Source: Bryobacteraceae bacterium
Lineage (GTDB): Bacteria; Acidobacteriota; Terriglobia; Bryobacterales; Bryobacteraceae
Direction of reading: 5' to 3'
Assembly (NCBI GenBank): GCA_947458745.1
Contig: CANGYQ010000003.1
Span: 62,001 to 126,000 of the forward strand
Length of the DNA stretch: 64,000 nt
The stretch's first letter is position 1. Each line of letters opens with the position of its first letter. The notes beneath the pieces were generated by a model. It did not search any database, was not told the DNA's origin, and saw only the letters and a list, made by a program, of their open reading frames with translations. Position numbers and translations under genes: made by a program. Shown piece by piece: positions 26,437 to 35,014 of the stretch.

Positions 26437-26988
26437 ATGCAACTTCCACTTCTGCTTATGGCGTCCGCCCTGCTGGCGGCGGATTCGCCCTCTGATTTCA
26501 ACCGGGTCGCGGTCGGCGCCCGGCCTCCGGCCTTTGAACTACCGTCCGCTGACGGGAAGAAGGTGTCGCTGGCAACGCTAGCGGGCAAGAACGTCGTCCT
26601 GGTCTTCTATCGCGGCTACTGGTGACCGTACTGCGCCTCGCAACTCGTGGAGTTGCACTCGATGCTGCCGGTTGAGCGCAAAGCCGATACCGTGATCGTG
26701 GCCATTGCGCCGGACGCGATGGAAAAGCTGGGAGACATCATCCCTAAAGTGAAGTCCCGTACCGGTGGCGAGTTCGTCGTGACACTGCTCAGTGATGCCG
26801 ACCACGCCGTGATTGACCGCTACGGTCTGCTGAATGAACAAGCCGCCGAACGAGGCCGCTTCCTGCCGCATCCCACCACCTATCTGCTGGACAAAGGCGG
26901 CATTGTGCGCTGGAAGTTCACCGAGAAAGACTACAAGGTCCGGCCGACCAACAAGATGGTGTTGGACGAACTGCTGAAGCTGAAGTAG
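26437..26988 (+). CDS. predicted selenocysteine-containing redoxin (AhpC/TSA, thioredoxin fold)
   Basis: 183 codons read through an in-frame TGA at 26623-26625. The first part has a signal peptide (MQLPLLLMASALLAA) and the redoxin start FELPSADGKKVSLATLAGKNVVLVFYRGYW. The TGA is codon 63. The frame continues PYCASQLVELHS to KMVLDELLKLK without interruption. In homologues this site reads FYRGxWCPYC, so the UGA sits exactly at the peroxidatic cysteine, giving Sec-Pro-Tyr-Cys. A perfect hairpin follows (26640-26656). The best reading is a secreted or periplasmic thiol-peroxidase-like selenoprotein. A nonsense mutation or sequence error is the alternative. Confidence 0.8.
26640..26656 (+). promoter_or_regulatory. 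candidate bacterial SECIS hairpin
   Basis: GCAACTC (26640-26646) and GAGTTGC (26650-26656) form a perfect 7-bp stem closed by the loop GTG. The apical loop begins 21 bases after the UGA and starts with G. That fits the known bacterial SECIS pattern: a small stem-loop roughly 16-37 bases downstream with a G in the first two loop positions. It lies inside the coding region, as bacterial SECIS elements do. Confidence 0.7.
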
Positions 26989-27004
26989 CCTGAGTAGTTT
27001 GCGT

Positions 27005-27586
27005 ATGGCAAACCTCAACCGGCAGCGAATCTGTGTCTTCTGCGGCTCCAGTTCAGGGCGCAGGCCGGAGTACGCCCAAGCGGCGGCGGCCCTGGGGGCA
27101 CTGGTGGCGGAGCGCGGGTTGGCGCTGGTCTATGGTGGGGCTAAGGTGGGGCTGATGGGCATCGTGGCCGATGCATGTCTGGCTGCTGGCGGGGAAGTAA
27201 TCGGCGTGATGCCGCGCCTGCTGGTGGAAAAGGAAGTGGCCCACACCGGCCTTTCCAAACTGCATGTGGTCGAATCGATGCATGACCGGAAGGCGTTGAT
27301 GGCGGAACTCTCGGACGCTTTCATCGCTCTCCCTGGCGGCTTCGGGACGCTGGATGAGTTATGCGAGATTCTCACCTGGGCGCAGTTGGGTCTGCATGCG
27401 AAGCCAACTGGATTGCTGAACGTCGCTGCCTACTTTGCGGGATTCATCGCGCTGCTGGAGCATGCGGTGGCGGAGCAGTTGCTGAAGCCCGTCCATCACA
27501 ATCTATTGTTGGTGGATCACGACGCCGGGCAACTGTTGACCCGGTGCCTGGAGGCACCGCCCGTTGAAGCCATCACCAAATGGTGA
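27005..27586 (+). CDS. LOG-family nucleotide 5'-monophosphate phosphoribohydrolase
   Basis: 193 residues from the ATG at 27005. ICVFCGSSSGRRPEYAQAA opens a Rossmann-like fold, and LVYGGAKVGLMGIVADACL and ALPGGFGTLDELCEILTWAQLG carry the PGGxGTxxE signature of LOG/TIGR00730 proteins. They split ribose-5-phosphate from nucleoside monophosphates, including cytokinin precursors. Cytoplasmic. The gene starts 16 bp after the redoxin gene and is probably co-transcribed with it. The biological substrate in this organism is unknown. Confidence 0.9.
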   Translation: MANLNRQRICVFCGSSSGRRPEYAQAAAALGALVAERGLALVYGGAKVGLMGIVADACLAAGGEVIGVMPRLLVEKEVAHTGLSKLHVVESMHDRKALMAELSDAFIALPGGFGTLDELCEILTWAQLGLHAKPTGLLNVAAYFAGFIALLEHAVAEQLLKPVHHNLLLVDHDAGQLLTRCLEAPPVEAITKW

Positions 27587-27683
27587 CGAGCACCAATAAA
27601 ATCAGCCGCCCAGAGAATGAGCATAAAGCCCAAACTCCAGACGGCTGGCTGACTGCCTAAGCTGATTCGCCGTTAGCGTCCCA

Positions 27684-28499
27684 CTAGCGGCGCCGACGAA
27701 TGGCGGCGCCTAGCAAACCGAGGCTGCCCATCACCAAAGCCACTGAAGATGGTTCCGGCACGGCTTCGATACTGGCTACGTTCTCGCTGTTCACACCAAA
27801 AGTACCCATTACGTCAAATGCCGTATCCCACAGGTGGCCGCCATGGTTGAGAAAGCTGGCCGAGGCTGTTTTGGTGTCCCAATACCAGAGTTCGCCACCA
27901 TCAAACGAGAGGCCGGTCGGATCGGAAACGGGCCGAATGGAAAAGACCATTTCATCCCCGTAGGTCATCAATGCGTCCAGATCAAACTGCACCCCAGGTG
28001 CCAGCCCGATCGCCGCGCCCACCGCCGCACTGGTGTGCAGACAGCCGCCGCCCAGAACCAGAACGGCGCAGCCGCCCGGATCACCCAGCAGCGAATAATT
28101 GCTGGAGTCGGAGACCCCTTCGGGGCCCCAGACTTCCAGCGCCTCAATCATGGTGTAGGCACTGGAGTCTACTTGAGCCGGCGCAGCCCAGATCCAATTA
28201 TTACCGATACCATCTTCGATATAAATATTGGGGTCTCCATCGAAACTCACCAGCAGCGCCGCCTGGTTGATGAGCAGCTCCCTAAAGAACAGATCGAACG
28301 ACGCGGACAAGGCGTCCACATCTCCCTGGTTAAAACCAGGACTGACGGAAACCGTATTTCCAAGACCGTCCCACAACTTAATCGTGCCGCCGTTACGGAC
28401 GTCAGCGTACTCTTTACCAGACACCTGGAGCGGACCCCCGGTTGCTGTGGCTGCGAACAAGGCGATCGCACCCGCCAAGGGGAACCAAAATGTTCTCAT
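27684..28499 (-). CDS. PEP-CTERM sorting-domain exported protein
   Basis: 271 residues. An N-terminal signal peptide (FWFPLAGAIALFAATATGG) and a classical C-terminal sorting tail: VPEPSSVALVMGSLGLLGAAIRRRR, i.e. a Pro-Glu-Pro motif, a membrane helix and an arginine cluster. PEP-CTERM proteins are processed by exosortase and often exposed on the surface with exopolysaccharide. The body is beta-rich with many acidic Asp/Gly turns and one Cys pair (GGCAVLVLGGGCLH). A good ribosome-binding site (GGGAGGAAG) precedes the start. No exosortase gene is in this window. Confidence 0.85.
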   Translation of the reverse strand: MRTFWFPLAGAIALFAATATGGPLQVSGKEYADVRNGGTIKLWDGLGNTVSVSPGFNQGDVDALSASFDLFFRELLINQAALLVSFDGDPNIYIEDGIGNNWIWAAPAQVDSSAYTMIEALEVWGPEGVSDSSNYSLLGDPGGCAVLVLGGGCLHTSAAVGAAIGLAPGVQFDLDALMTYGDEMVFSIRPVSDPTGLSFDGGELWYWDTKTASASFLNHGGHLWDTAFDVMGTFGVNSENVASIEAVPEPSSVALVMGSLGLLGAAIRRRR

Positions 28500-28711
28500 A
28501 ATCTTCCTCCCAAGCCAGACGTTGCATCATTTTACCGTCTTGATGCAGGGATATACCTACCAGAAGATAGTTACACCAAATAGTATACTGCCAGTTGCCC
28601 AGGCCGAATGCAAGTGTTTTATGGGCGACGCGCGAAATGAACGTTCCCAGATCAGTCAAGGCAATTCAGGCGCGGCCAGCACCGTTGAACCGGGCCTGTG
28701 AGACCCGAAGG

Positions 28712-29554
28712 CTAAACTTTGCCCATCACAAAGACCCAGGTGGCATTGGTCAGCGCATGGGTCACCATGCCCGCCCGCACCGACCCCGCCGCGCGGAAGG
28801 CCCGGCCATAGAAGATACCGGCGCACATTGCCAGCAGTGCGAACTTCCAGTTCGGAAAGCCGCGAAACGGCAGATGGGCCAGCCCAAACAACACCGCCGC
28901 CACCGGTAAGCCCAGCCAGCGCTGGAGTAAGCCCCGGAAGAAAAACTCCTCCCACAGGGCGACGAACCACAGTGAGCCGATAAACATCCCTAGGCCGCTC
29001 AGCACATTCTTGGCCCAATCCGGATTTACCGGTAGCTTCCAGTAAGAAATCAACATGCCCACCAGGCCGATGACTGGTAACAGATAGAGAAACTCCCGTG
29101 CGCCAATCCGCCACTCCTCACGCGTGGGCCAGAAGCCAAAATTCAGGCCGGCCTCCTTACCCAGATAGAGCACCACGATCATGCCGGTCCGCACCCACAT
29201 GGCTTTGCCAAGGGCATCCGCTTTCGGTGCGGAATAGAGGGCATTGAAACCCGGCGACAACAGCACCACGGCCATGACGGCCACAAACGCCAAGTCCAGC
29301 CAGCGGTTTCGGGGTAACACCGCAAACCACAGCGACGGAATCAGCACCAGGCCCAGCAACTGCCACCAAAGCTGATGCGTCTGCGGCAGCAGGGCGTAGG
29401 AGAGCAGGGCGACGGCGGGCAAGGCAAGGGTCAGCCACCGGGCGGGGAGCTTCGCCCACAGCCCCGCTGCCAGCGCGAGGTAGGCCGCGAACTCCACCGC
29501 ATAGGCGGGCACCACCGGCAGGATTTTTTGAATGATGCTGGGCAGGGCGTCCAT
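28712..29554 (-). CDS. CPBP-family intramembrane metalloprotease
   Basis: 280 residues from the ATG at 29554, chosen because GGAG lies seven bases upstream; a TTG start at 29566 would overlap that site. About eight membrane helices. The CPBP/Abi motifs are ALWEEFFFRGLLQRW (EExxxR), LFGLAHLPFRG and MVTHALTNATW, supplying the Glu/His metal and catalytic set. Such proteins resemble type II CAAX proteases and act in the inner membrane; substrates are generally unknown. It is divergent from the MaoC-like gene. Confidence 0.88.
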   Translation of the reverse strand: MDALPSIIQKILPVVPAYAVEFAAYLALAAGLWAKLPARWLTLALPAVALLSYALLPQTHQLWWQLLGLVLIPSLWFAVLPRNRWLDLAFVAVMAVVLLSPGFNALYSAPKADALGKAMWVRTGMIVVLYLGKEAGLNFGFWPTREEWRIGAREFLYLLPVIGLVGMLISYWKLPVNPDWAKNVLSGLGMFIGSLWFVALWEEFFFRGLLQRWLGLPVAAVLFGLAHLPFRGFPNWKFALLAMCAGIFYGRAFRAAGSVRAGMVTHALTNATWVFVMGKV

Positions 29555-29628
29555 GGGTGGCTCCAATCATCGTATGATGCCGGAGGTATGGGCCGCCCGC
29601 TTGCGAGGTGGTGAGCCAGGAGTTCCAC

Positions 29629-30069
29629 ATGTCGCTCTACTTTGAAGATTTCAGCATTGGCCAGGAATGGACCACCCGGTCCCGCACCATTACTGAGGCC
29701 GACGTGGTGCAGTTTGCCGGGCTCACCGGCGACTACACGTACTTGCATGTCGACGCCGTCAAGGCCGCCGCCTCGCCCTTCGGGCAGCGCATCGCGCATG
29801 GGGCCATGATCTTCAGCTATTCGGTGGGCCTGATGACCCAGCTCAACGTCACCGAAGGCACGGTGCTGGCCTTCTATGGTCTGGACAAGCTGCGCTTTGT
29901 GAAGCCCACCTTCCTGGGCGACACCATCACTGCCCACAAACGCGTGGTGGCGCTGGAAGCCCGTGGCGAAGGACGCGGCTTGGTGACGTATGAGACCACC
30001 GTCACCAAGCAGACCGGCGAAGTAGTGCTGGCCTATACCGACAAGGTGCTGGTGCGGGCCCGCGCTTAA
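29629..30069 (+). CDS. MaoC-like hot-dog dehydratase
   Basis: 146 residues from the ATG at 29629 with AGGAG seven bases upstream. The hot-dog motif ITEADVVQFAGLTGDYTYLHVDAVKAA holds the catalytic Asp/His of (R)-specific enoyl-CoA hydratases (D-x4-H), followed by IAHGAMIFSYSVGL and LRFVKPTFLGDTI. It probably hydrates an enoyl-CoA, or acts on a related acyl thioester. It stands alone between a divergent protease and the PfkB gene. Confidence 0.87.
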   Translation: MSLYFEDFSIGQEWTTRSRTITEADVVQFAGLTGDYTYLHVDAVKAAASPFGQRIAHGAMIFSYSVGLMTQLNVTEGTVLAFYGLDKLRFVKPTFLGDTITAHKRVVALEARGEGRGLVTYETTVTKQTGEVVLAYTDKVLVRARA

Positions 30070-30231
30070 GTGCTCACCGCACCGCGCTAAGGTTCCGGCT
30101 AAGGTTGACGCTCCCGCGCCGCATCCCGTAGCCTGAAAGTAGAGGTGCGCCTCGGAGCAATGCGAGGCCCGCACCCCGGCTCCAATTCCGGCAGTCTCGC
30201 CGGACACCGTGAGTGTTGAAAGGATACCCGT

Positions 30232-31146
30232 ATGTCCCTGGTTGTCGTCGGTAGTGTGGCTTATGATGGCGTCGTGACGCCGCACGGCAGTGTCGAGCGG
30301 ATGCTCGGCGGTGCGTGCACCTATATCTCGCTGGCCGCCAGCTACTTTACGCCCGTCCGGATTGTGGGCGTGGTGGGGCATGACTTTGCCGAAGAAGATC
30401 ACCAGTTGCTGACCGGGCGCGGCATCGACACCGCGGGTCTCGAGCGCGCCGACGGTCTGACCTTCTTTTGGCAGGGCGAGTACTTCGAGAACATGAACCA
30501 GCGCCGCACTCTGCGGACGGATCTGAACGTGTTCGAAACGTTCGATCCGAAGCTGCCCGCCCACTATCAGGACGAGGACTACTTGCTGCTGGGCAACATC
30601 CAGCCGGCGCTGCAGCGGCAGGTGCGGGCGCAGATGAAGTCGCCAAAGCTCACCGGTGGTGACACCATGAACTTGTGGATCGATATCGCGCGCGAAGAAC
30701 TGCTGAAGACAATCGCCGAATGGGATGTGCTGGTCATCAACGACGAAGAAGCGCACATGCTGTCGGGCGAGAAGAGCCTGCGCAAGTCCGCCGAGAAGAT
30801 TCTGGCCATGGGGCCCAAGACGCTGATCATCAAGCGCGGCGGCGATGGGGCCGCCATCTACCGGTCGGACCACTACTTTGTGGCTCCGGCCTTTCCGCTG
30901 GATTCGCTGTTCGACCCGACGGGCGCGGGCGACTGCTTTGCCGGCGGCTTCTTCGGCTATCTGGCGGGCATTGGCTTCAATCCGGCTTCGGACTTCGACA
31001 AGAAGGAATTGAACCGGGCAGTGGTGTTCGGTTCGGTGATGGGCAGCTACTGCTGCGAGAGGTTCGGAGTTGACCGCTTCCGCACGCTCACGCGCGAAGA
31101 AATTGACGCGCGGTACAACCAGTTCAAAGAGTTCACCCACTTCTAA
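30232..31146 (+). CDS. PfkB-family carbohydrate/nucleoside kinase
   Basis: 304 residues with AAGGA upstream of the ATG. The N-terminal GSVAYDGVVTPHG and LGGACTYISLAASYF correspond to the substrate-binding part. The C-terminal FDPTGAGDCFAGGFFGYLA holds the GAGD anion hole and catalytic Asp. Family members phosphorylate ribose, fructose or nucleosides. The substrate is not clear from sequence. The next gene (membrane glycosyltransferase) begins inside its 3' end, so they form an operon with the dapF-like gene. Confidence 0.88.
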   Translation: MSLVVVGSVAYDGVVTPHGSVERMLGGACTYISLAASYFTPVRIVGVVGHDFAEEDHQLLTGRGIDTAGLERADGLTFFWQGEYFENMNQRRTLRTDLNVFETFDPKLPAHYQDEDYLLLGNIQPALQRQVRAQMKSPKLTGGDTMNLWIDIAREELLKTIAEWDVLVINDEEAHMLSGEKSLRKSAEKILAMGPKTLIIKRGGDGAAIYRSDHYFVAPAFPLDSLFDPTGAGDCFAGGFFGYLAGIGFNPASDFDKKELNRAVVFGSVMGSYCCERFGVDRFRTLTREEIDARYNQFKEFTHF

Positions 31147-32629
31147 AGGCACGCTGGCGCTGCTGACGGCAGCCCTGGTCACAATCACGGCGGTGAGCGG
31201 CTGGTGGTTCCACCGCCAAGGCGAAGTTCTCTGGTACGGCGATGCGGAGGCGCACCTCAACATCGCGCGCCGCATTGTTGATTCCAAGACGCCCGGGTAT
31301 GAGCAGATCGGCACCGTCTGGCTGCCGCTGCTGCACTGGCTGCTGATCCCGCTGGCGCGCCTGGACGAGTTCTGGCAATCGGGCTTGGCCGGGACGATCA
31401 CCAGTGGCTTGTGCCTGATCGTGGCGGCGCTGTTCGCCTTTGCGCTGGCGCGGATGAGCTTCAAGTCCGAGGCGGCGGGAGCGGCGGCGGCGCTGGCGCT
31501 GGTGCTGAACCCGAATCTGCTGTATTTGGCTTCGGCTCCGATGACGGAGCCGCTTTTCTTTGCCTGCGAACTGGGCCTGGCGGCGGCGGTGGTCTGGTTT
31601 GCGCAGTCCGGCAAATGGTCGGCGCTGGTGCTGGCGGGTCTGGCTGGTTGTGCGGGCACACTGGTCCGGTATGACGGTTGGGTGTTGCTGCCGGTGGCGG
31701 CGTTGGCTATCGCCATCTCGGGGCGGCGCTGGGGGCCGCTGCTCACTTTCTGCCTGGTGGCGGGACTGGGCCCCAGCTACTGGCTGGTCCACAATCGCTG
31801 GTTCTATTCAAGTTGGCTGGAGTTTTACAACGGCCCCTATTCGGCCATGGCGATTCAGGGCGACAAGCCCTATCCCGGCCGTGGCGACTGGCAGTTAGCC
31901 TTCCTGCAAGTGCGCACCGCGGCCGAGCTTTGCGCCGGTTGGGGCGTGCTGATCGTCGCCGGACTTGGCCTCGTTGGTGTCGTCATGAAGCGCGCCGGTT
32001 GGGGCTTCCTGCTGCTGGCGACCGTGCCTCTGTTCTATGTGTCGAGCGTCCATTCGGGCGGCACGCCCATCTTTGTGCCCGGCCTGTGGCCGAACAGCTT
32101 CTACAACACACGCTACGGCCTGGCCATCCTGCCGCTGGCGGCCTTCTGTGCCGCCGGGTTGGTGGCGATCATCCCGTGGCGGGCGGCGGCGCTGGCGGCC
32201 ACGGTGCTGCTCTCGATCGCGCCCTGGGCGGCCTACCCGCGGCCGGATAACTGGGTGGTCTGGAAGGAAGCTCAGGTAAACTCCGCCGCGCGCCGCTTGT
32301 GGACCACGGGCGCACGCGACTTCCTACGTAACGAATACCGGCGCGGGGATCAACTGATGGTCTCCTTTGGCGACCTGTCGGGCATCCTCCGCACCTCCGG
32401 CATTCCCTTCCGCAACTGCTATCACGAAGGCAATGGCCTGATCTTTGACGCCACGCTGGCCCGGCCGGACTTGTTCCTGCGCGCCAAGTGGGTGATCGCG
32501 CGCGCCGGAGACAGAAACTCGAAAATGGCGCGGAGTCAGAAGCTGGAGTGTGTCAGAATCGTCGAAGTACCCGGGCAGGCGGCACTGGAAATCTATCGCC
32601 GCAGGTCCGATTTTGTTGGCCCCCAATGA
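31070..32629 (+). CDS. GT-C membrane glycosyltransferase (family 39-like)
   Basis: Up to 519 residues with about ten membrane helices. After the first helix comes WYGDAEAHLNIARRIVD, an acidic-rich periplasmic loop like the DAE/DDE motif of PMT/ArnT enzymes that use lipid-linked sugars, then TVWLPLLHWLLIPL. The C-terminal domain is soluble. It probably moves a sugar from a polyprenyl carrier at the periplasmic face. The start is uncertain: the only good upstream codon is a TTG at 31070 overlapping the kinase gene. Its TGA overlaps the ATG of the next gene (ATGA). Confidence 0.75.
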   Translation: MTASARSRAKKLTRGTTSSKSSPTSKGTLALLTAALVTITAVSGWWFHRQGEVLWYGDAEAHLNIARRIVDSKTPGYEQIGTVWLPLLHWLLIPLARLDEFWQSGLAGTITSGLCLIVAALFAFALARMSFKSEAAGAAAALALVLNPNLLYLASAPMTEPLFFACELGLAAAVVWFAQSGKWSALVLAGLAGCAGTLVRYDGWVLLPVAALAIAISGRRWGPLLTFCLVAGLGPSYWLVHNRWFYSSWLEFYNGPYSAMAIQGDKPYPGRGDWQLAFLQVRTAAELCAGWGVLIVAGLGLVGVVMKRAGWGFLLLATVPLFYVSSVHSGGTPIFVPGLWPNSFYNTRYGLAILPLAAFCAAGLVAIIPWRAAALAATVLLSIAPWAAYPRPDNWVVWKEAQVNSAARRLWTTGARDFLRNEYRRGDQLMVSFGDLSGILRTSGIPFRNCYHEGNGLIFDATLARPDLFLRAKWVIARAGDRNSKMARSQKLECVRIVEVPGQAALEIYRRRSDFVGPQ

Positions 32630-33402
32630 CTATTCCCTTTACCAAAGCCCACGGCGCGTTGAACGACTTTATCCTCACCTGGAGCGACGAGGTGCCCGCC
32701 GATCTGCCCTTGCGCGCGGCCGCCATCGCCATCTGTGACCGCAACGCCGGTGTCGGCGCTGATGGCTGGATCCTGGTGGAGCGGAGTCTGCCCGCCATCC
32801 GGTTGATCAACTCCGATGGCAGCGACGCCGAGATCTCCGGCAATGGCACGCGCTGCGCCGCTGCCTTGCTGGTGGAAGCCGGGATTGCCAGCGAAGACGT
32901 CGTCATCCACACGGGCGCCGGGGAGAAGCATCTGCGCCTGATCCACCGCGACGGCCACCGCTACCAGTTCGAGATGGACATGGGGTTGCCGGAGGTTCGC
33001 GAAGAGACCACGCTGGCCGGTTACCCGGCGGTGGTGATGTGGGTGGGCAACCCACAATGCGCACTGGTCTGCGAGGAGATCCCGGAGAACTGGGTGGACC
33101 TGGGCCGCCAGCTGGAAAGCGACCCGCGCTGGCCCAACCGCTCCAACATTTCCTTTGTCCGCGCCATTGACCGCAACACCGTCCAGGCTCGCTTTTACGA
33201 ACGCGGCGCGGGGTGGACCAAGAGCAGCGGTACGGGCTCCACCGGCGCGGCCTTTGCGGCCATGCACAAGGGCTTGGTGGAGCCGCCCTTGACGGTGCTG
33301 ACTGAGGCGGGACCGCTGGAACTGCGGCAGGATGGGACGCTGTTCCTGACGGGTCCGGTGGAAGTGATCTCCCGGGGCGACTTCTTCTTTTCCGGGCACT
33401 AG
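32626..33402 (+). CDS. diaminopimelate-epimerase-like protein with both catalytic Cys replaced
   Basis: 258 residues from the ATG at 32626. The DapF fold is recognisable: FTKAHGALNDFIL, NSDGSDAEISGNGTRCAAA, VGNPQCALV, NRSNISFVRAIDRNTVQARFYERGAG and SSGTGSTGAAF. Authentic DapF uses two cysteines, in CGNG and CGTG, as acid/base pair. Here both are serine (Ser71 and Ser201), and the usual Glu after GxG is Trp. It therefore probably catalyses something other than ordinary LL/meso-DAP epimerisation, or is inactive. It is translationally coupled to the glycosyltransferase gene. Confidence 0.8.
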   Translation: MTIPFTKAHGALNDFILTWSDEVPADLPLRAAAIAICDRNAGVGADGWILVERSLPAIRLINSDGSDAEISGNGTRCAAALLVEAGIASEDVVIHTGAGEKHLRLIHRDGHRYQFEMDMGLPEVREETTLAGYPAVVMWVGNPQCALVCEEIPENWVDLGRQLESDPRWPNRSNISFVRAIDRNTVQARFYERGAGWTKSSGTGSTGAAFAAMHKGLVEPPLTVLTEAGPLELRQDGTLFLTGPVEVISRGDFFFSGH

Positions 33403-33448
33403 AGCGCTGCCCGAACCACCCGGGGACCGGCCGGGTGGCGGGGGCTCT
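33401..33448 (+). terminator. stem-loop after dapF-like gene
   Basis: CCACCCGG (33416-33423) pairs with CCGGGTGG (33431-33438), and an outer AGAGC/GCTCT pair (33401-33405 with 33444-33448) brackets it. It overlaps the stop codon of the preceding gene. There is no immediate T-run, though T-rich sequence follows near 33475. It probably ends the PfkB operon transcript. Confidence 0.5.
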
Positions 33449-33652
33449 GAGTGCGGCTTGAGCAGTGGCACTTTCGTTTTTTTCTCCGATTCCGCGACAA
33501 GGTGAGACAAAGTGAGACATTCCCCTCTCAGCAATAGCTGACTTGGGAGTAGCAGGCGGTTGCGCGCGGTGCGTGGATGGCGAGGGATAAGTGGTTGGCG
33601 GCGTGGGGGATGTTGGCGGGGTGAGGGTGTGATCGCCTGTGGCCGGGTCTAT

Positions 33653-33695
33653 TGGTGGGCCCTGTAGGATTTGAACCTACGACCAAGGGATTATG
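33653..33695. repeat. attL-like direct repeat (tRNA-Ile 3' fragment)
   Basis: 43 bases identical to 40015-40057. Read on the reverse strand it is the tRNA-Ile 3' end from the anticodon CAT through the T arm, acceptor strand and CCA. Beyond it one base differs (33696 against 40058) and three more match, then similarity stops. The 5' half of a tRNA is missing here, so this is a site left by integration, not a gene. Confidence 0.9.
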
Positions 33696-33811
33696 GGTCG
33701 TAAGAAGCGCTTGCCTGGCGTTGGCAACGATTGCACGATGTTGTTTCTATTGAAAGAGATGCACTGGCCACAATCTCCAAGATTGCCACGGTTTGCCAAC
33801 CATTTTGAATG

Positions 33812-33837
33812 GGGGTCCCCACAAAAGTCCCCACAGT
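33812..33837 (+). repeat. 26-bp repeat, candidate integrase arm site (left)
   Basis: Identical to 39933-39958. The core is GTCCCCAC twice in direct orientation separated by AAAA (12-bp spacing). It lies 116 bp inside the left attachment repeat. Its twin lies next to the right attachment repeat, so the pair would flank the joined site in a circular form, as arm-type integrase sites do. It could instead be a scrap of an integrase 3' end, since the twin is coding. Confidence 0.5.
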
Positions 33838-34201
33838 TTGACGGTGCCCAACACCGGGGCCACCTTCGGCCAAGATTATCTAAAAAGTAAGGCCATCACG
33901 ACGATGGCACGGAACTCGAGCATCGGCAGTCGCATTGTGTACGACGCTAAATGCACTTGCGATCCATTTCGGCAAAGCAAGCCTCGGTTGACCAAGTCGT
34001 CCACTACAGCCTGGATCAGCAATGTTGGGTTGCTGTGCACGAGCTCGATGCCTAATGGTTTGCCGACCGACGCTGGCAAGGATTCTTCAACCACCGCGGG
34101 CGTCGTCAACACCATCAGCAGCGTCATCGCCTCGCTGCAAATTTCTGTTGCCCTTCGCATCCTGGTGGGAGACTAGGTGCCCGGGACACTGATAACTCTG
34201 G
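33838..34201. other. left end of element, no convincing gene
   Basis: About 360 bases with open frames on both strands (e.g. 33876-34160 reverse) but no recognisable motif, ribosome-binding site or family. Base composition is lower in GC than the flanks. I treat it as non-coding or decayed cargo. Confidence 0.4.
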
Positions 34202-34545
34202 ATGTCTGGACCGGTATCACGCGCGTCCTCACCGCTCCGCTGCCCGACCCAGTGTCCCTGCTGCGGGAGGCGCAACTTTGAGTATCTCGACGGCTGTCAC
34301 CGCGCGCCGATCAGCCTGTGTGGCGGAACGCGGTTCAGATTCACGAACGCACGCGGCCGCTCGACCTGGCCGCGCTGGAGCAGAAGTTGTCGCCACTGGG
34401 TACGGTGCGCGCCAATGGCTTAGCCCTGCGGTTTTTGCACCAACAGTACGAACTCACCTTCTTCCCCGATGGCCGGGCCATCATCAAGGGAACAACGGAC
34501 CCGGGGATCGCCCTTAGCCTTTATGCCCGGTTCGTGGGGGCATAA
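34202..34545 (+). pseudogene. ThiF/MoeB-type E1-like enzyme, C-terminal fragment
   Basis: Two overlapping frames make one protein end: first PTQCPCCGRRNFEYLDG...ISLCG, with the zinc-type CPCCG motif, then after a one-base frameshift near 34325 RNAVQIHERTRPLDLAAL...FPDGRAIIKGTTDPGIALSLYARFVGA. This reads as the C-terminal part of ThiF/MoeB/HesA adenylyltransferases that activate sulfur carriers. The N-terminal nucleotide-binding domain is missing. Frameshift plus truncation mark it as a dead fragment. Confidence 0.65.
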
Positions 34546-34599
34546 CCTGCGCCGGGTGCTCTGTCCCGAGGCATCTCTCGGCCCGCGTCGGCTCCAGGC

Positions 34600-34986
34600 G
34601 CGGCCAAGGCCTGGCTGTTCCGTACGGCGGGTTCCGGGCAAGCCTTGCCTGACCGGCCGATGGCGCAAGCCGGCCGCTGGCTCCGCCGTACCACGCTAGA
34701 TGATCTCCCCAACTTCTGGAACCTCTTCAAGGGCGACGTGGCGCTGGTGGGGCCACGGCCCGAGATTCCGGAAATGGTGAAAGACCACGCGCCGGAACAT
34801 ATGATCAAGTTCTCGGTCCGGCCCGGCATCACCGGGTTGGCTCAGATTTGCGGACGTGGACGCTTTAAGTTCGACTAGACCAACCATTTCGATCAACAGT
34901 ACGTGACGACCCGCAGCTTTGGCCTGGATTGCCTGATCGTCTTGCAGACCGTGAAAAAGGTGATCCGTCTCGATGGCGCGTTCTAG
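34600..34986 (+). pseudogene. polyprenyl-phosphate sugar transferase, C-terminal fragment
   Basis: The frame reads AWLFRTAGSGQALPD, then GRWLRRTTLDDLPNFWNLFKGDVALVGPRPEIPEMV and SVRPGITGLAQICGRG, signatures of WbaP/WcaJ-type bacterial sugar transferases that start exopolysaccharide repeat units on undecaprenyl phosphate. The N-terminal membrane part and catalytic start are absent. A TAG at 34876 interrupts the tail, after which QQYVTTRSFGLDCLIVLQTVKKVI continues in frame to 34986. It is a truncated, nonsense-bearing remnant. Confidence 0.75.
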
Positions 34987-35014
34987 CCGCTTTTGGACAG
35001 TACAATAACATCAG

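Noticed and set aside
29431..31746. 771-residue open frame on the reverse strand
   Set aside because: It is antisense to clear MaoC, PfkB and glycosyltransferase genes; its length comes from high-GC codon bias and it has no family motif.
33653..33695. A second tRNA gene
   Set aside because: Only the 3' half is present; the D arm and 5' acceptor strand are missing, so it is an attachment-site remnant.
34876..34878. In-frame TAG in the sugar-transferase fragment as a possible recoded codon
   Set aside because: TAG is not a Sec codon, the site is not a Cys in homologues, and the gene is already truncated at its 5' end.
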